Positions 1 to 7,974 of a DNA stretch of 64,000 bases are shown here, piece after piece; position 1 is the stretch's first letter, and every line of letters starts with the position of its first letter. Where the stretch lies: NCBI RefSeq assembly GCF_029623395.1, contig NZ_JAPYKK010000001.1, forward strand, positions 124,001 through 188,000, written 5' to 3'. Made by a program: the position numbers and the translations under genes. The DNA is from Sphingomonas echinoides. Its GTDB lineage: Bacteria; Pseudomonadota; Alphaproteobacteria; Sphingomonadales; Sphingomonadaceae. The notes below the pieces were generated by a model. It had not been told where the DNA came from. It ran no database searches and was given only the letters and a program-made list of their open reading frames with translations.

Positions 1-1
1 G

Positions 2-820
2 GTGTTCTGGGGCACCGCGAGCGAAACCGCCGGCGCGCTCGCCGGGCCCGAACGGTCGGGCAAGGCGGTCGCCAACGTCTACCTCGGAATCTCGGGCGCG
101 ATGGTACTCGGCATTCCGCTCGGCACGCTCGCGTCGGAGGCGTTCGGCTGGCGCGGGACGTTCTGGGGGCTGTCGGGCCTGTCGCTGCTGATGGGCGTGC
201 TGCTGTTCTTCGTTATGCCGACGCTCGCGCGCCCCGCCCGCGTCCGGCTCGCCGAACAGGCGCGAATCTTGAAAGACCCGTATTTCCTCGGCAACGTCGT
301 CCTCTCGGTCGTCGTCTTCACCGCGATGTTCACCGCCTACACCTATCTCGCCGATACGCTGCAGCAGCTTGCCGAAATCCCGGCGGGTCAGGTCGGCTGG
401 TGGCTGATGGGGTTCGGGATCGTCGGGCTAGCGGGCAACTGGCTTGGCGGGCATTTCGTCGGCAAGGGACCGCTGCAGGTCACCGCGGTGGCGGCGCTGG
501 TGCTCGCGGTCGGGATCGCGGCGACCACCGCGTTCGTCGGATCGCCCGTGTGGCTCGGCGTGGCGCTGGCGGTGTGGGGTGTCGCGAACACCGCGCTCTA
601 CCCGATCTGCCAGGTCCGCGTGATGCAATCGGCAAGCCACGCCCAGGCGCTCGCCGGGACGCTCAACGTCTCGATGGCGAATGCCGGGATCGGCCTCGGC
701 GCGATCATCGGCGGAACGATCATCGTCCATAGCGGCCTGCCGAGCGTGGGTTACGTCGCTGCGGCGATCGCGCTGCTGGCGGTGGTGCTGACCCCGCTGG
801 TCGCGCGGCTGAAGCGCTGA
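2..820 (+). CDS. MFS transporter, C-terminal part (5' end outside window)
   Basis: This is the last 272 residues of a major facilitator superfamily permease of the drug:H+ antiporter or arabinose-efflux (AraJ-like) type. The segment holds about seven or eight hydrophobic helices rich in Gly and Ala. A loop of the form SHAQALAGTLNVSMANAGIG resembles the late-helix region of DHA1 exporters. The frame is open to the left edge and the first codon in the window is GTG inside a transmembrane stretch, so the true start lies upstream. Substrate cannot be read from the sequence. The gene ends at 820 and is followed at once by a long GC-rich inverted repeat. Confidence 0.85.
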   Translation: MFWGTASETAGALAGPERSGKAVANVYLGISGAMVLGIPLGTLASEAFGWRGTFWGLSGLSLLMGVLLFFVMPTLARPARVRLAEQARILKDPYFLGNVVLSVVVFTAMFTAYTYLADTLQQLAEIPAGQVGWWLMGFGIVGLAGNWLGGHFVGKGPLQVTAVAALVLAVGIAATTAFVGSPVWLGVALAVWGVANTALYPICQVRVMQSASHAQALAGTLNVSMANAGIGLGAIIGGTIIVHSGLPSVGYVAAAIALLAVVLTPLVARLKR

Positions 821-829
821 TCCCGTTTG

Positions 830-940
830 CCTCCCCTCCCTGGAAGGGAGGGGATCGAGGGGTGGGTCGGCCCGCAAATCGAACGCACCGCCAGCCTCAC
901 ACCGACCCACCCCCGGCCTCTCCCTTCCAGGGAGGGGAGG
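830..940. repeat. Long imperfect intergenic palindrome, family A
   Basis: The left arm 830-870 and right arm 902-940 are reverse complements with only a few mismatches and a one- to two-base indel. The spacer is about 31 nt. Each arm contains its own small hairpin (CTCCCTGGAAGGGAG). A close relative with the same architecture lies at 25660-25764. The element follows the MFS stop codon by 10 nt and could also act as a bidirectional transcription terminator, although no T-tract follows. Confidence 0.8.
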
Positions 941-1002
941 CACAGGTCCTTGCAGCCCGAACACCCTCCCAGCGTTGACAATCGACGCTGCACCAAAGGA
1001 AC

Positions 1003-1923
1003 ATGCGAATGCCCAAGCCATCCACCGACCACGATTATGCGGCCCGCGACGCCAGCATCTCGATCAACAGCTACACCACCGTGCTGCGGCGACCGCATGT
1101 CCCGCACGACCTGTTCGCGACTTATTGGCGCGACGTCCATGGCCCGCTGTGCGCGCGGATTCCGGGCCTCGCCTGGTACGTGCAGAACCATTTCGACCGC
1201 GATCAGGATGCGCATCTGTGGCCGGCCGTCGACGGCATCACGCCCTTCCCGGACTATGACCTCGACGGCGGCGTGGAGATCGGGTTCGCCTCCGCCGCGG
1301 ATCAGGCGACGTTCAACGACGCCAGTCCTATCCTGTTCTCGGACGAACAGAACATGTTCGCCGCCACCGTCGCCTATGCGCTCCCGGATGGGTCACGCAC
1401 GTTGATCGACCGTATTCCCGATCCGATCCCCAATGCCGACGACGGGTTCGACCGGATCCATGTCCATTTCGGCGCAGCGGGCGACGATCTCGCGGCGTTC
1501 CGCGCCTTCCTCACCGAGTTCGCGGAAATGCTCGCGGCGTCGGCGGCGGTGCTCAAGGTGCGACTGCATCTGCCTGAGCGCTACGACAATGCGAATCCGG
1601 CACCGCCCGCCCCCAAGGTCGATCACCAGGTCCCGCCCGAACGCACCGCGATCGCGATCCTGGAGCTCGCGTTCGCTACACCATTGACGCGGCGTGCCTT
1701 CCTCGAAAGCGAAGCGTTCCGCGCGACCGAGGCGGCGCAGCGCGTCCATATCCGCCACGCCACCGCCTTCGCGGTCAGCGGGGTCTATACCTATGTCCGC
1801 GACAAGACGCTGACGCTCGCCGGCCTGCGCGGGAGCCGTCCGGCGCAATTGATCGAACGATTGGGCGCGAACAACCAGACCACGGACGACGTACGCCGGC
1901 TGATGCTGACCGGCAGGCCGTGA
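1003..1923 (+). CDS. EthD-like dimeric alpha/beta-barrel protein
   Basis: A 306-residue cytosolic protein with no signal peptide. The N-terminal part (about residues 20-125) has the EthD/ferredoxin-like pattern: a strand with RRP, then the YWRDVHGPL motif, in which the histidine is the typical EthD signature. A second half (about 150-270) repeats the fold with HVHFG, suggesting a two-barrel protein. EthD-fold proteins bind or act on small hydrophobic or aromatic molecules, but the substrate here is unknown. ATG 1003 is preferred because AAAGGA lies just upstream. The next gene is a TetR regulator in the same direction, so control by it is possible but unproven. Confidence 0.75.
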   Translation: MRMPKPSTDHDYAARDASISINSYTTVLRRPHVPHDLFATYWRDVHGPLCARIPGLAWYVQNHFDRDQDAHLWPAVDGITPFPDYDLDGGVEIGFASAADQATFNDASPILFSDEQNMFAATVAYALPDGSRTLIDRIPDPIPNADDGFDRIHVHFGAAGDDLAAFRAFLTEFAEMLAASAAVLKVRLHLPERYDNANPAPPAPKVDHQVPPERTAIAILELAFATPLTRRAFLESEAFRATEAAQRVHIRHATAFAVSGVYTYVRDKTLTLAGLRGSRPAQLIERLGANNQTTDDVRRLMLTGRP

Positions 1924-1986
1924 TCGGACGACCGCGACCACGGCGGTTCGCGGCGTATCGCTGGACGTTTGCGCGGCCATGCCTAT

Positions 1987-2000
1987 ATACCGCTCGGTAT
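1987..2000. promoter_or_regulatory. Perfect TetR-type operator overlapping the tetR start codon
   Basis: ATACCG-CT-CGGTAT is a perfect 14-bp palindrome whose last two bases are the first two bases of the proposed ATG at 1999. Relatives with the same 6-2-6 layout occur at 2639-2652 and 2687-2700 in front of the efflux operon. The extended TATATACCG at 1984-1992 is repeated exactly at 2684-2692. Autoregulation through such palindromes is typical of TetR-family repressors; binding here is inferred. Confidence 0.75.
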
Positions 2001-2613
2001 GAATAGCGTGTGTTCCATCTCCGCCCCGAAAGGCCGGCCCCGCGAGTTCGACATCGACGTCGCGCTCGGCAAGGCGCTGCTCGTGTTCTGGCGCAACGGC
2101 TATGAAGCCGCGTCGATGACCGAACTGACCAGCGCGATGGGGATTACCAAGCCCAGCCTGTATGCCGCGTTCGGCAACAAGGAAGCGTTGTTCAACAAGG
2201 CTCTCGATCTCTACGAACGCGAGAAGCTTGCCTATATGACCTCCGCGCTGGATGCCCCCAGCGCGCGTGGCGTGGCCGAGCGACTGTTGCGCGGTGCACT
2301 CGAGATGCAGATGAGCACGTGCGATCCCAAGGGATGTCTCGGGGTGATCAGCGCAGCGACGTGCGGCGCGGAAGCCGAGACGATCAAGGCCGCGGTGGTC
2401 AAGCGTCGTGCTTCGTCGGAGGCAGCCCTGATTCGGCGGTTCGAGGAAGCGCAGGCGGCGGGCGAATTGCCCGAGGGCATGACACCGGCGGCGCTTACCC
2501 GGTTTCTCTTTGCGATCCTGCAGGGTCTCGCCCTGCAAGGCGGCTCGGGTGCGACGTGTACGGAACTGAGCGAGCTGGTTGCAACGAGCATGGCGGTCTG
2601 GCCGACCAAGTAG
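1999..2613 (+). CDS. TetR/AcrR family transcriptional repressor
   Basis: A 204-residue TetR-family protein when begun at ATG 1999. The helix-turn-helix occupies about residues 15-60, with the hallmark sequence MGITKPSLYAAFGNKEALF. The C-terminal ligand domain contains a Cys-rich CDPKGCLGV stretch and a second Cys in ATCGAE, as seen in regulators that sense reactive or electrophilic compounds; that sensing is an inference. An upstream TTG at 1969 is also in frame, but ATG 1999 removes a non-homologous tail and lies within a perfect operator palindrome. The gene sits immediately before a MexEF-OprN-like efflux operon with two matching palindromes in its leader, so it very probably represses that operon and itself. 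Confidence 0.9.
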   Translation: MNSVCSISAPKGRPREFDIDVALGKALLVFWRNGYEAASMTELTSAMGITKPSLYAAFGNKEALFNKALDLYEREKLAYMTSALDAPSARGVAERLLRGALEMQMSTCDPKGCLGVISAATCGAEAETIKAAVVKRRASSEAALIRRFEEAQAAGELPEGMTPAALTRFLFAILQGLALQGGSGATCTELSELVATSMAVWPTK

Positions 2614-2944
2614 GGCTATCAGCCCCCTTGAGATAAATATTCGGACCGGTATAGAATGCAGTTGACGGAATGCTTCAGCCCTTTATATACCGACTGGTAC
2701 TGAAGCCGGGTTCTACTGTGGACCGGGTGCCGGCAAAGGGGTTCCTGCCCATGATTCTCTCAACCACCTGATCCGGCCCGCGCACCCAATGCGCGCCCGT
2801 CTTCCTCATGATCCGAACCGCCAGACGGCGCGCCGTGCGTCTCCGTCAGCGGCATCACCACGCCTTGCGACCTTCCCACCGTTGACGATGGTTCGTCCGC
2901 GATGCCGGTCGTGCGTCCTGCAAAGACCCGAAGGGGGAATTTCC
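2614..2944 (+). promoter_or_regulatory. Leader/promoter region of the RND efflux operon
   Basis: This 331-nt non-coding stretch separates tetR from the efflux operon. It holds two operator-like palindromes, ATTCGG-AC-CGGTAT at 2639-2652 and ATACCG-AC-TGGTAC at 2687-2700, with centres 48 bp apart. Each carries one perfect half-site of the palindrome at the tetR start and one half matching at four of six positions. The DNA around them (about 2630-2690) is AT-richer than its surroundings, as expected of a promoter. I see no further gene here. Confidence 0.65.
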
Positions 2945-3364
2945 ATGGCCTATTTCGACATCAACCACCCATTCGCCGCACCCGTCCCCGTGCGCAGCCA
3001 GACCGTGTCGGCGACCACGCCAGCCGAACAGACGACCGCCACACGCGCCGGCTTCTCCGCGCTCGAATGGAGCGTCATCGCGCTGGCGCAGCGGGATACG
3101 CTCGGCAGCCTCAACACGCCCGGTCGCATGTCCCGCGCGCTGGGCACGGTATTCGGGCGCGGCACCGCATCGCGCCTCGCTGATCCCAAGCTCGAAGCGC
3201 TCCGCCGCGCCGCCGTCTACGCGCGCCATCGCGGCTATGCGATGCCCGTCACCGAAATCGGCAACTTCCACGAAAACGGTTTCTCCGAAGCGCAGATGGA
3301 GACGCTCGTCACCAGCATCACTGGCCTGCGGATCGGCAAGCCAGCCCGGAGTACGTCCGCATGA
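2945..3364 (+). CDS. Uncharacterised 139-residue protein, first gene of the efflux operon
   Basis: I do not recognise this family with confidence. The protein is soluble-looking, with a disordered Thr/Ala/Pro-rich N-terminus to about residue 35. A conserved-looking core follows (ALEWSVIALAQRDTLGSL, an ADPKLEALRRAAV helix) and then a C-terminal helix with GFSEAQMETLV. The core resembles short alphaproteobacterial proteins with a DUF1127-like feel. ATG 2945 is chosen because a run of five G lies 6-11 nt upstream. Its TGA overlaps the ATG of the periplasmic adaptor gene (ATGA), so the two are translationally coupled. No signal peptide or membrane helix is seen, which is unusual for a gene tied to an envelope pump. 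Confidence 0.7.
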   Translation: MAYFDINHPFAAPVPVRSQTVSATTPAEQTTATRAGFSALEWSVIALAQRDTLGSLNTPGRMSRALGTVFGRGTASRLADPKLEALRRAAVYARHRGYAMPVTEIGNFHENGFSEAQMETLVTSITGLRIGKPARSTSA

Positions 3365-4629
3365 ACATGATCACATCGATCGCGACGACCGAGCACAGCG
3401 CGCAAATCGACGCTACGCCGCCGAAACGCTGGACCCGCTGGCAGAAACGCAGCGTGATCCTCGTGCCGGTCGCGATCGCGGGCGTCCTTGGCGTCAAGCT
3501 GTTCGACCATTCCGACGCGGTCGCCGCCGCCCCGCCCCCCGCTGCGGTGACGATCGCGACCCCGCTGGTCCGCCAGATCAGCGAGTGGGACGATTATGTC
3601 GGCCGTTTCGCGCCGAGCCGCTCGGTCGAGGTGCGTCCGCGCGTCGCCGGCGAAGTGACTGGCGTCCATTTCCATGATGGCGACGTGGTCCGCCCGGGCC
3701 AGTTGCTCTTCACGATCGATGCGCGCCCGTTCGCGGCGGCGCTCGCCGAAGCACGCGCCAACGAAGCGAGCGCGCAGAGCGCGCTCGTTCTCGCGCGCAC
3801 CGACCTTGGTCGCGCGACACGCCTGATCGATGACGAAGCGGTCTCGGCGGGCGAAGTCGATGCGCTGCGTGGGAAGCTCCAGGCGGCGCAAGCGGGGCTC
3901 GCCGCGGCGCAGGCACGCGTCCGCGCGCGGGCGCTCGACGTGTCGTTCACCCAGATCCGCGCGCCGATCGGCGGACGCATCTCGGACCGCAAGGTCGATG
4001 CGGGCAATCAGGTTGCGGGCGGCGAAGGCACCGGCGGCACCGTGCTGACCACGATCAACGCGCTCGACCCGATCTACTTCACCTTCGACGGGTCCGAGGC
4101 GCTGTACCTCAAGACCCAGCGCGCGCGCCAGCCGGGGGCCGCCGCCCCCGCGGTCGAGATCCAGTTGCAGGACGAGACCGCGCATCGCTGGAAGGGCAAG
4201 CTCGACTTCACCGACAACGGCCTCGACACGCATTCGGGGACGATCCGCGGGCGGGCGGTGCTGCCCAATCCGGGGCTGTTCCTGACGCCGGGGATGTTCG
4301 GCAACATGCGGCTCGCCAGCGCCGGGACCAAACCCGCGCTACTCGTTCCCGACGATGCGGTGCAGACCGATCAGGCGCGCAAGGTGCTGCTGACGGTCGG
4401 GCCCGACAATGTCGTGACCGCCAAGCCGGTCGTCGTCGGCGCGGTGGTCGACGGGATGCGCGTGATCCGTTCGGGGGTTGGACCCAAGGACCGGATCATC
4501 ATCAAGGGCACGCAAATGGCCATGCCGGGGGCCAAGGTCGCGCCGACGCTCGGCAAGATCGCGGTGTCGGCGGATGCATCCGCTCCGATGGCGCAACCGA
4601 TCGCGGGCGAAGCGACGCTGACCAAATAG
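3361..4629 (+). CDS. RND efflux periplasmic adaptor (MexE/AcrA-like membrane fusion protein)
   Basis: A 422-residue HlyD/AcrA-family adaptor that links an inner-membrane RND pump to an outer-membrane channel. A single N-terminal membrane anchor lies at about residues 30-50. The split lipoyl/barrel-sandwich halves are seen at VRPRVAGEVTGVHFHDGDVVRPGQLLFTID and QIRAPIGGRISDRKVDAGNQV, flanking an Ala-rich alpha-hairpin (about 125-185). A beta-barrel domain and a membrane-proximal domain follow. It uses an anchor rather than a lipobox, unlike many adaptors. It is coupled by ATGA to the preceding small gene and followed, after a palindromic element, by the RND permease. Confidence 0.93.
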   Translation: MNMITSIATTEHSAQIDATPPKRWTRWQKRSVILVPVAIAGVLGVKLFDHSDAVAAAPPPAAVTIATPLVRQISEWDDYVGRFAPSRSVEVRPRVAGEVTGVHFHDGDVVRPGQLLFTIDARPFAAALAEARANEASAQSALVLARTDLGRATRLIDDEAVSAGEVDALRGKLQAAQAGLAAAQARVRARALDVSFTQIRAPIGGRISDRKVDAGNQVAGGEGTGGTVLTTINALDPIYFTFDGSEALYLKTQRARQPGAAAPAVEIQLQDETAHRWKGKLDFTDNGLDTHSGTIRGRAVLPNPGLFLTPGMFGNMRLASAGTKPALLVPDDAVQTDQARKVLLTVGPDNVVTAKPVVVGAVVDGMRVIRSGVGPKDRIIIKGTQMAMPGAKVAPTLGKIAVSADASAPMAQPIAGEATLTK

Positions 4630-4632
4630 CCG

Positions 4633-4733
4633 CCTTCTCCCCCGGCGAAGGCCGGGGCCCAGTCGGGACGCACTCTCGGCTCCATTCACTGCCGTTCCAC
4701 TCCTGAACCCCGGCCTCCGCCGGGGAAGGAGGG
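4633..4733. repeat. Intergenic palindrome, family B, inside the efflux operon
   Basis: The arms 4633-4662 and 4703-4733 are near-perfect reverse complements, each with an internal CCCGGCGAAGGCCGGGG-type hairpin and CCAG/CTGAA at the inner end. Elements of this appearance are common in sphingomonad intergenic DNA, from memory. It falls between the adaptor and permease genes of one operon, where it may lower read-through or stabilise the upstream mRNA. Confidence 0.8.
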
Positions 4734-4762
4734 AGTGTGCCCGCGGAATAGGAACTCGCATC

Positions 4763-7700
4763 ATGCGCTTCTCGCGCTTCTTCATCACCCGGCCAATCTT
4801 CGCCGGGGTCATCGCGGTGGTCATCACCATCGTCGGGCTGATCGCCTATCTCGGCCTGCCCGTGTCGCAATATCCCGACATCGTGCCCCCGACCGTCACC
4901 GTCAGCGCGGTCTATCCCGGCGCATCCGCCGAGACGGTCGCGGAGACCGTCGCCGCGCCGATCGAGCAGGAAATCAACGGCGTCGACAACATGCTGTACC
5001 AGTCGTCGCAATCGACCGGCGACGGCAAGGTGACGATCACCGTCACCTTCAAGATCGGCACCAACCTCGATGCAGCGCAGGTGCTGGTGCAGAACCGCGT
5101 CGCGGTCGCCGTCCCGCGCCTGCCCGAGGACGTGCAGCGGCTCGGAGTCGTCACGCGCAAGACCAGCCCGGACTTCCTGATGGTCGTCAACCTCGTCTCG
5201 CCCGACAACTCGCTCGATCGCGGCTACATCTCCAATTACGCGCTGACGCAGGTCCGCGACCGCCTCAGCCGGATCGACGGCGTCGGCGACGTGCAACTCT
5301 TTGGCGCACGGGACTATTCGATGCGCGTGTGGATCGACCCCGGTCGCGCCGCCGCGCTCGATCTTACCGCCGGCGAAATCGTCGCCGCCCTGCGCGCGCA
5401 GAACGTCCAGGTTGCGGCGGGTACGCTCGGCCAGCCGCCTTATGCGCAGGGCAACGCCTTCCAGCTCAACGTCGAGACGCAGGGCCGCCTGACCGACCCC
5501 AAGCAGTTCGCCGACGTGGTGATCCGCACCGACACGGACGGCCGTCAGGTCAAGGTGTCCGACGTCGCGCGGGTCGAGCTCGGCGCGCAGGATTATGGCG
5601 CGAACACCTATCTCAGCGGCAAGCCGACCGTCATTGCCGCGGTCTTCCAGCGTCCCGGCTCCAACGCGCTCGCCGCCGCGCAGGCGGTGTCGGCCGAGAT
5701 GGAGACGATGGCGAAGAAGTTCCCTAAGGGGCTGGCGTACAAGGTCATTTACAACCCGACCGAGTTCATCGCGCAGTCGATCGACGCAGTGAAGCACACG
5801 CTGATCGAGGCGATGGTGCTGGTCGTCCTCGTCATCCTCGTCTTCCTGCAGAAGTGGCGCGCCGCGATAATCCCGATCGTCGCGATCCCGGTCTCGCTGA
5901 TCGGCACATTCGCGGTGCTAGCGGCGGTCGGATATTCGCTTAACAACCTGTCTTTGTTCGGACTTGTGCTCGCGATCGGGATCGTCGTCGACGACGCGAT
6001 CGTGGTGGTCGAGAATGTCGAGCGAAACCTGGAACAGGGGCTTTCCCCGCTCGACGCGGCGCGCAAGTCGATGGATGAAGTGTCGGGGGCGCTCGTCGCC
6101 ATCGTACTGGTTTTGTGCGCCGTTTTCATTCCGACCGTGTTCCTCACCGGCCTGTCGGGCGCGTTCTACCGCCAGTTCGCGGTGACGATCTCGACCGCGA
6201 CGATCATCTCGCTGCTGCTCTCGCTGACGCTGTCGCCGGCGCTTGCGGCGATGCTGCTCAAGCCCCATATCTCGACCGACACAGGTGGTCGCGCGACGCG
6301 GCTCGTCCGGCGTGCAGGCGACGCATTCAACCGCGGTTTCGAGCGGATGAGCGTCGCTTATGGTCGTCTCACCGCCCGTTTGGTGCAGGCGCCGCGCCGA
6401 ATGATGCTGGTTTACGGCGGTTTGATCGCGCTCACCGCGGTCGTCTTCACCGTCACCCCCGCAGGCTTTGTCCCCGCGCAGGATCAGGGCTATTTCCTGA
6501 CCGTGATCCAGCTCCCGCCGGGCTCGTCGGTCGAACGTACCGATGCGGTGATGCAGAAGGTCGCCAAGCGCATCCTCCCGCTCGCGGGCGTCAAGGGCGC
6601 GGTGATGCTCGCGGGTTTCGACGGCCCGTCACAGACGCTCGCCCCCAACAGCGCCGCCGCCTACATCCCGCTCAAGAGTTTCGAGGAGCGTCGCAAACTC
6701 GGCGTCACGCTCGCGTCGATCATGGGCGAGGCGCAGAAGGTCACCGCCGACATCAACGAGGCACGGTTGCTGATCGTCCCCCCACCGCTGATCCAGGGGA
6801 TCGGCTCCGCGGGTGGCTATCGGCTGATGGTGCAGGACCAGGGCGGCCACGGCTATCAGGAGATGGGCAAGACCGCCTATGACCTGATCGGCAAGGCCAA
6901 CCAGACCAAGGGTCTCGCGCAGGTCTATACCTTCTTCGACACCGCCACGCCGCGCATCTTCGCGGATGTCGATCGCACCAAGGCGAACATGCTGGGCGTG
7001 CCGCCGGAGCGCGTGTTCGAGGCGTTGCAAGTCTATCTCGGCTCGGCGTTCGTCAACGATTTCAACCTGCTGGGGCGCACCTACCGCGTCACCGCGCAGG
7101 CCGACGCGCCGTTCCGCAACACCACCGCCGACATCGCCAATCTGAAGACGCGCTCGAACACCGGCGAGATGGTGCCGATCGGCTCGGTCTCGACCTTCCG
7201 CGACAAGACCGGGCCGTACCGCGTCGTGCGCTACAACATGTTCCCCGCGGTCGAGGTCGACGGCGATACCGCCAAGGGCTCCTCCTCCGGCCAGTCGCTC
7301 GTCGCGATGGAGAAGCTCGCCGATACCGCTTTGCCCACCGGCTATGCGCACGAATGGACCGGCATCGCGTTCCAGCAGAAGTCGGCGGGCAGCACCGCCG
7401 CGCTCGTCTTCGGCATGGCGGTGGTGTTCGTCTTCCTCGTGCTCGCCGCGCAATATGAGAGCCTGACGCTCCCGCTCGCGATCATCCTGATCGTGCCGAT
7501 GTGTCTGTTGGCAGCAATGACCGGCGTGAACCTGCGGGGCATGGACAACAATGTGCTCACGCAGATCGGGCTCGTCGTGCTGATCGCGCTGGCCGCCAAG
7601 AACGCGATCCTCGTGGTCGAGTTCGCCAAGCAGGCCGAGGACGAGGATGGCCTCTCCCCGGTCGAGGCGGCGGTGCGCGCCGCGACCGACCGGTTGCGCC

Positions 7701-7966
7701 CGATCCTGATGACGAGCTTCGCCTTCATCCTCGGCGCGGTGCCGCTGGTGATCGCCGAGGGGGCTGGTGCAGAGTTGCGCCAAGCGCTCGGCACCGCGGT
7801 GTTCTTCGGGATGATCGGCGTGACCGGCTTCGGGTTGCTGTTCACCCCCACCTTCTACGTCGTCGCGCGCGCGCTGGCGCAGCGGTTCGAACGCCGCCGC
7901 CCAACCCCAGCGCCCGCCGCGCCATATGGCCCGGTAGCGCCGCACGCGCTCCAGCCAGCCGAATAG
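4763..7966 (+). CDS. RND multidrug efflux permease (MexF/AcrB-like, HAE1 family)
   Basis: A full-length 1067-residue inner-membrane proton antiporter. The N-terminus MRFSRFFITRPIFAGVI is diagnostic of HAE1 pumps. Transmembrane helix 4 carries the proton-relay pair in GIVVDDAIVVVENVER. The second helix bundle shows the usual QIGLVVLIALAAKNAILVVEF pattern near residue 940. Two large periplasmic porter/docking loops are complete. The closest type by look is MexF/BpeF, pumps that typically export chloramphenicol, quinolones and aromatic acids; the true substrates are not known. It stands between its adaptor and outer-membrane partner and is probably controlled by the upstream TetR protein. Confidence 0.95.
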   Translation: MRFSRFFITRPIFAGVIAVVITIVGLIAYLGLPVSQYPDIVPPTVTVSAVYPGASAETVAETVAAPIEQEINGVDNMLYQSSQSTGDGKVTITVTFKIGTNLDAAQVLVQNRVAVAVPRLPEDVQRLGVVTRKTSPDFLMVVNLVSPDNSLDRGYISNYALTQVRDRLSRIDGVGDVQLFGARDYSMRVWIDPGRAAALDLTAGEIVAALRAQNVQVAAGTLGQPPYAQGNAFQLNVETQGRLTDPKQFADVVIRTDTDGRQVKVSDVARVELGAQDYGANTYLSGKPTVIAAVFQRPGSNALAAAQAVSAEMETMAKKFPKGLAYKVIYNPTEFIAQSIDAVKHTLIEAMVLVVLVILVFLQKWRAAIIPIVAIPVSLIGTFAVLAAVGYSLNNLSLFGLVLAIGIVVDDAIVVVENVERNLEQGLSPLDAARKSMDEVSGALVAIVLVLCAVFIPTVFLTGLSGAFYRQFAVTISTATIISLLLSLTLSPALAAMLLKPHISTDTGGRATRLVRRAGDAFNRGFERMSVAYGRLTARLVQAPRRMMLVYGGLIALTAVVFTVTPAGFVPAQDQGYFLTVIQLPPGSSVERTDAVMQKVAKRILPLAGVKGAVMLAGFDGPSQTLAPNSAAAYIPLKSFEERRKLGVTLASIMGEAQKVTADINEARLLIVPPPLIQGIGSAGGYRLMVQDQGGHGYQEMGKTAYDLIGKANQTKGLAQVYTFFDTATPRIFADVDRTKANMLGVPPERVFEALQVYLGSAFVNDFNLLGRTYRVTAQADAPFRNTTADIANLKTRSNTGEMVPIGSVSTFRDKTGPYRVVRYNMFPAVEVDGDTAKGSSSGQSLVAMEKLADTALPTGYAHEWTGIAFQQKSAGSTAALVFGMAVVFVFLVLAAQYESLTLPLAIILIVPMCLLAAMTGVNLRGMDNNVLTQIGLVVLIALAAKNAILVVEFAKQAEDEDGLSPVEAAVRAATDRLRPILMTSFAFILGAVPLVIAEGAGAELRQALGTAVFFGMIGVTGFGLLFTPTFYVVARALAQRFERRRPTPAPAAPYGPVAPHALQPAE

Positions 7967-7974
7967 GACCGCTC

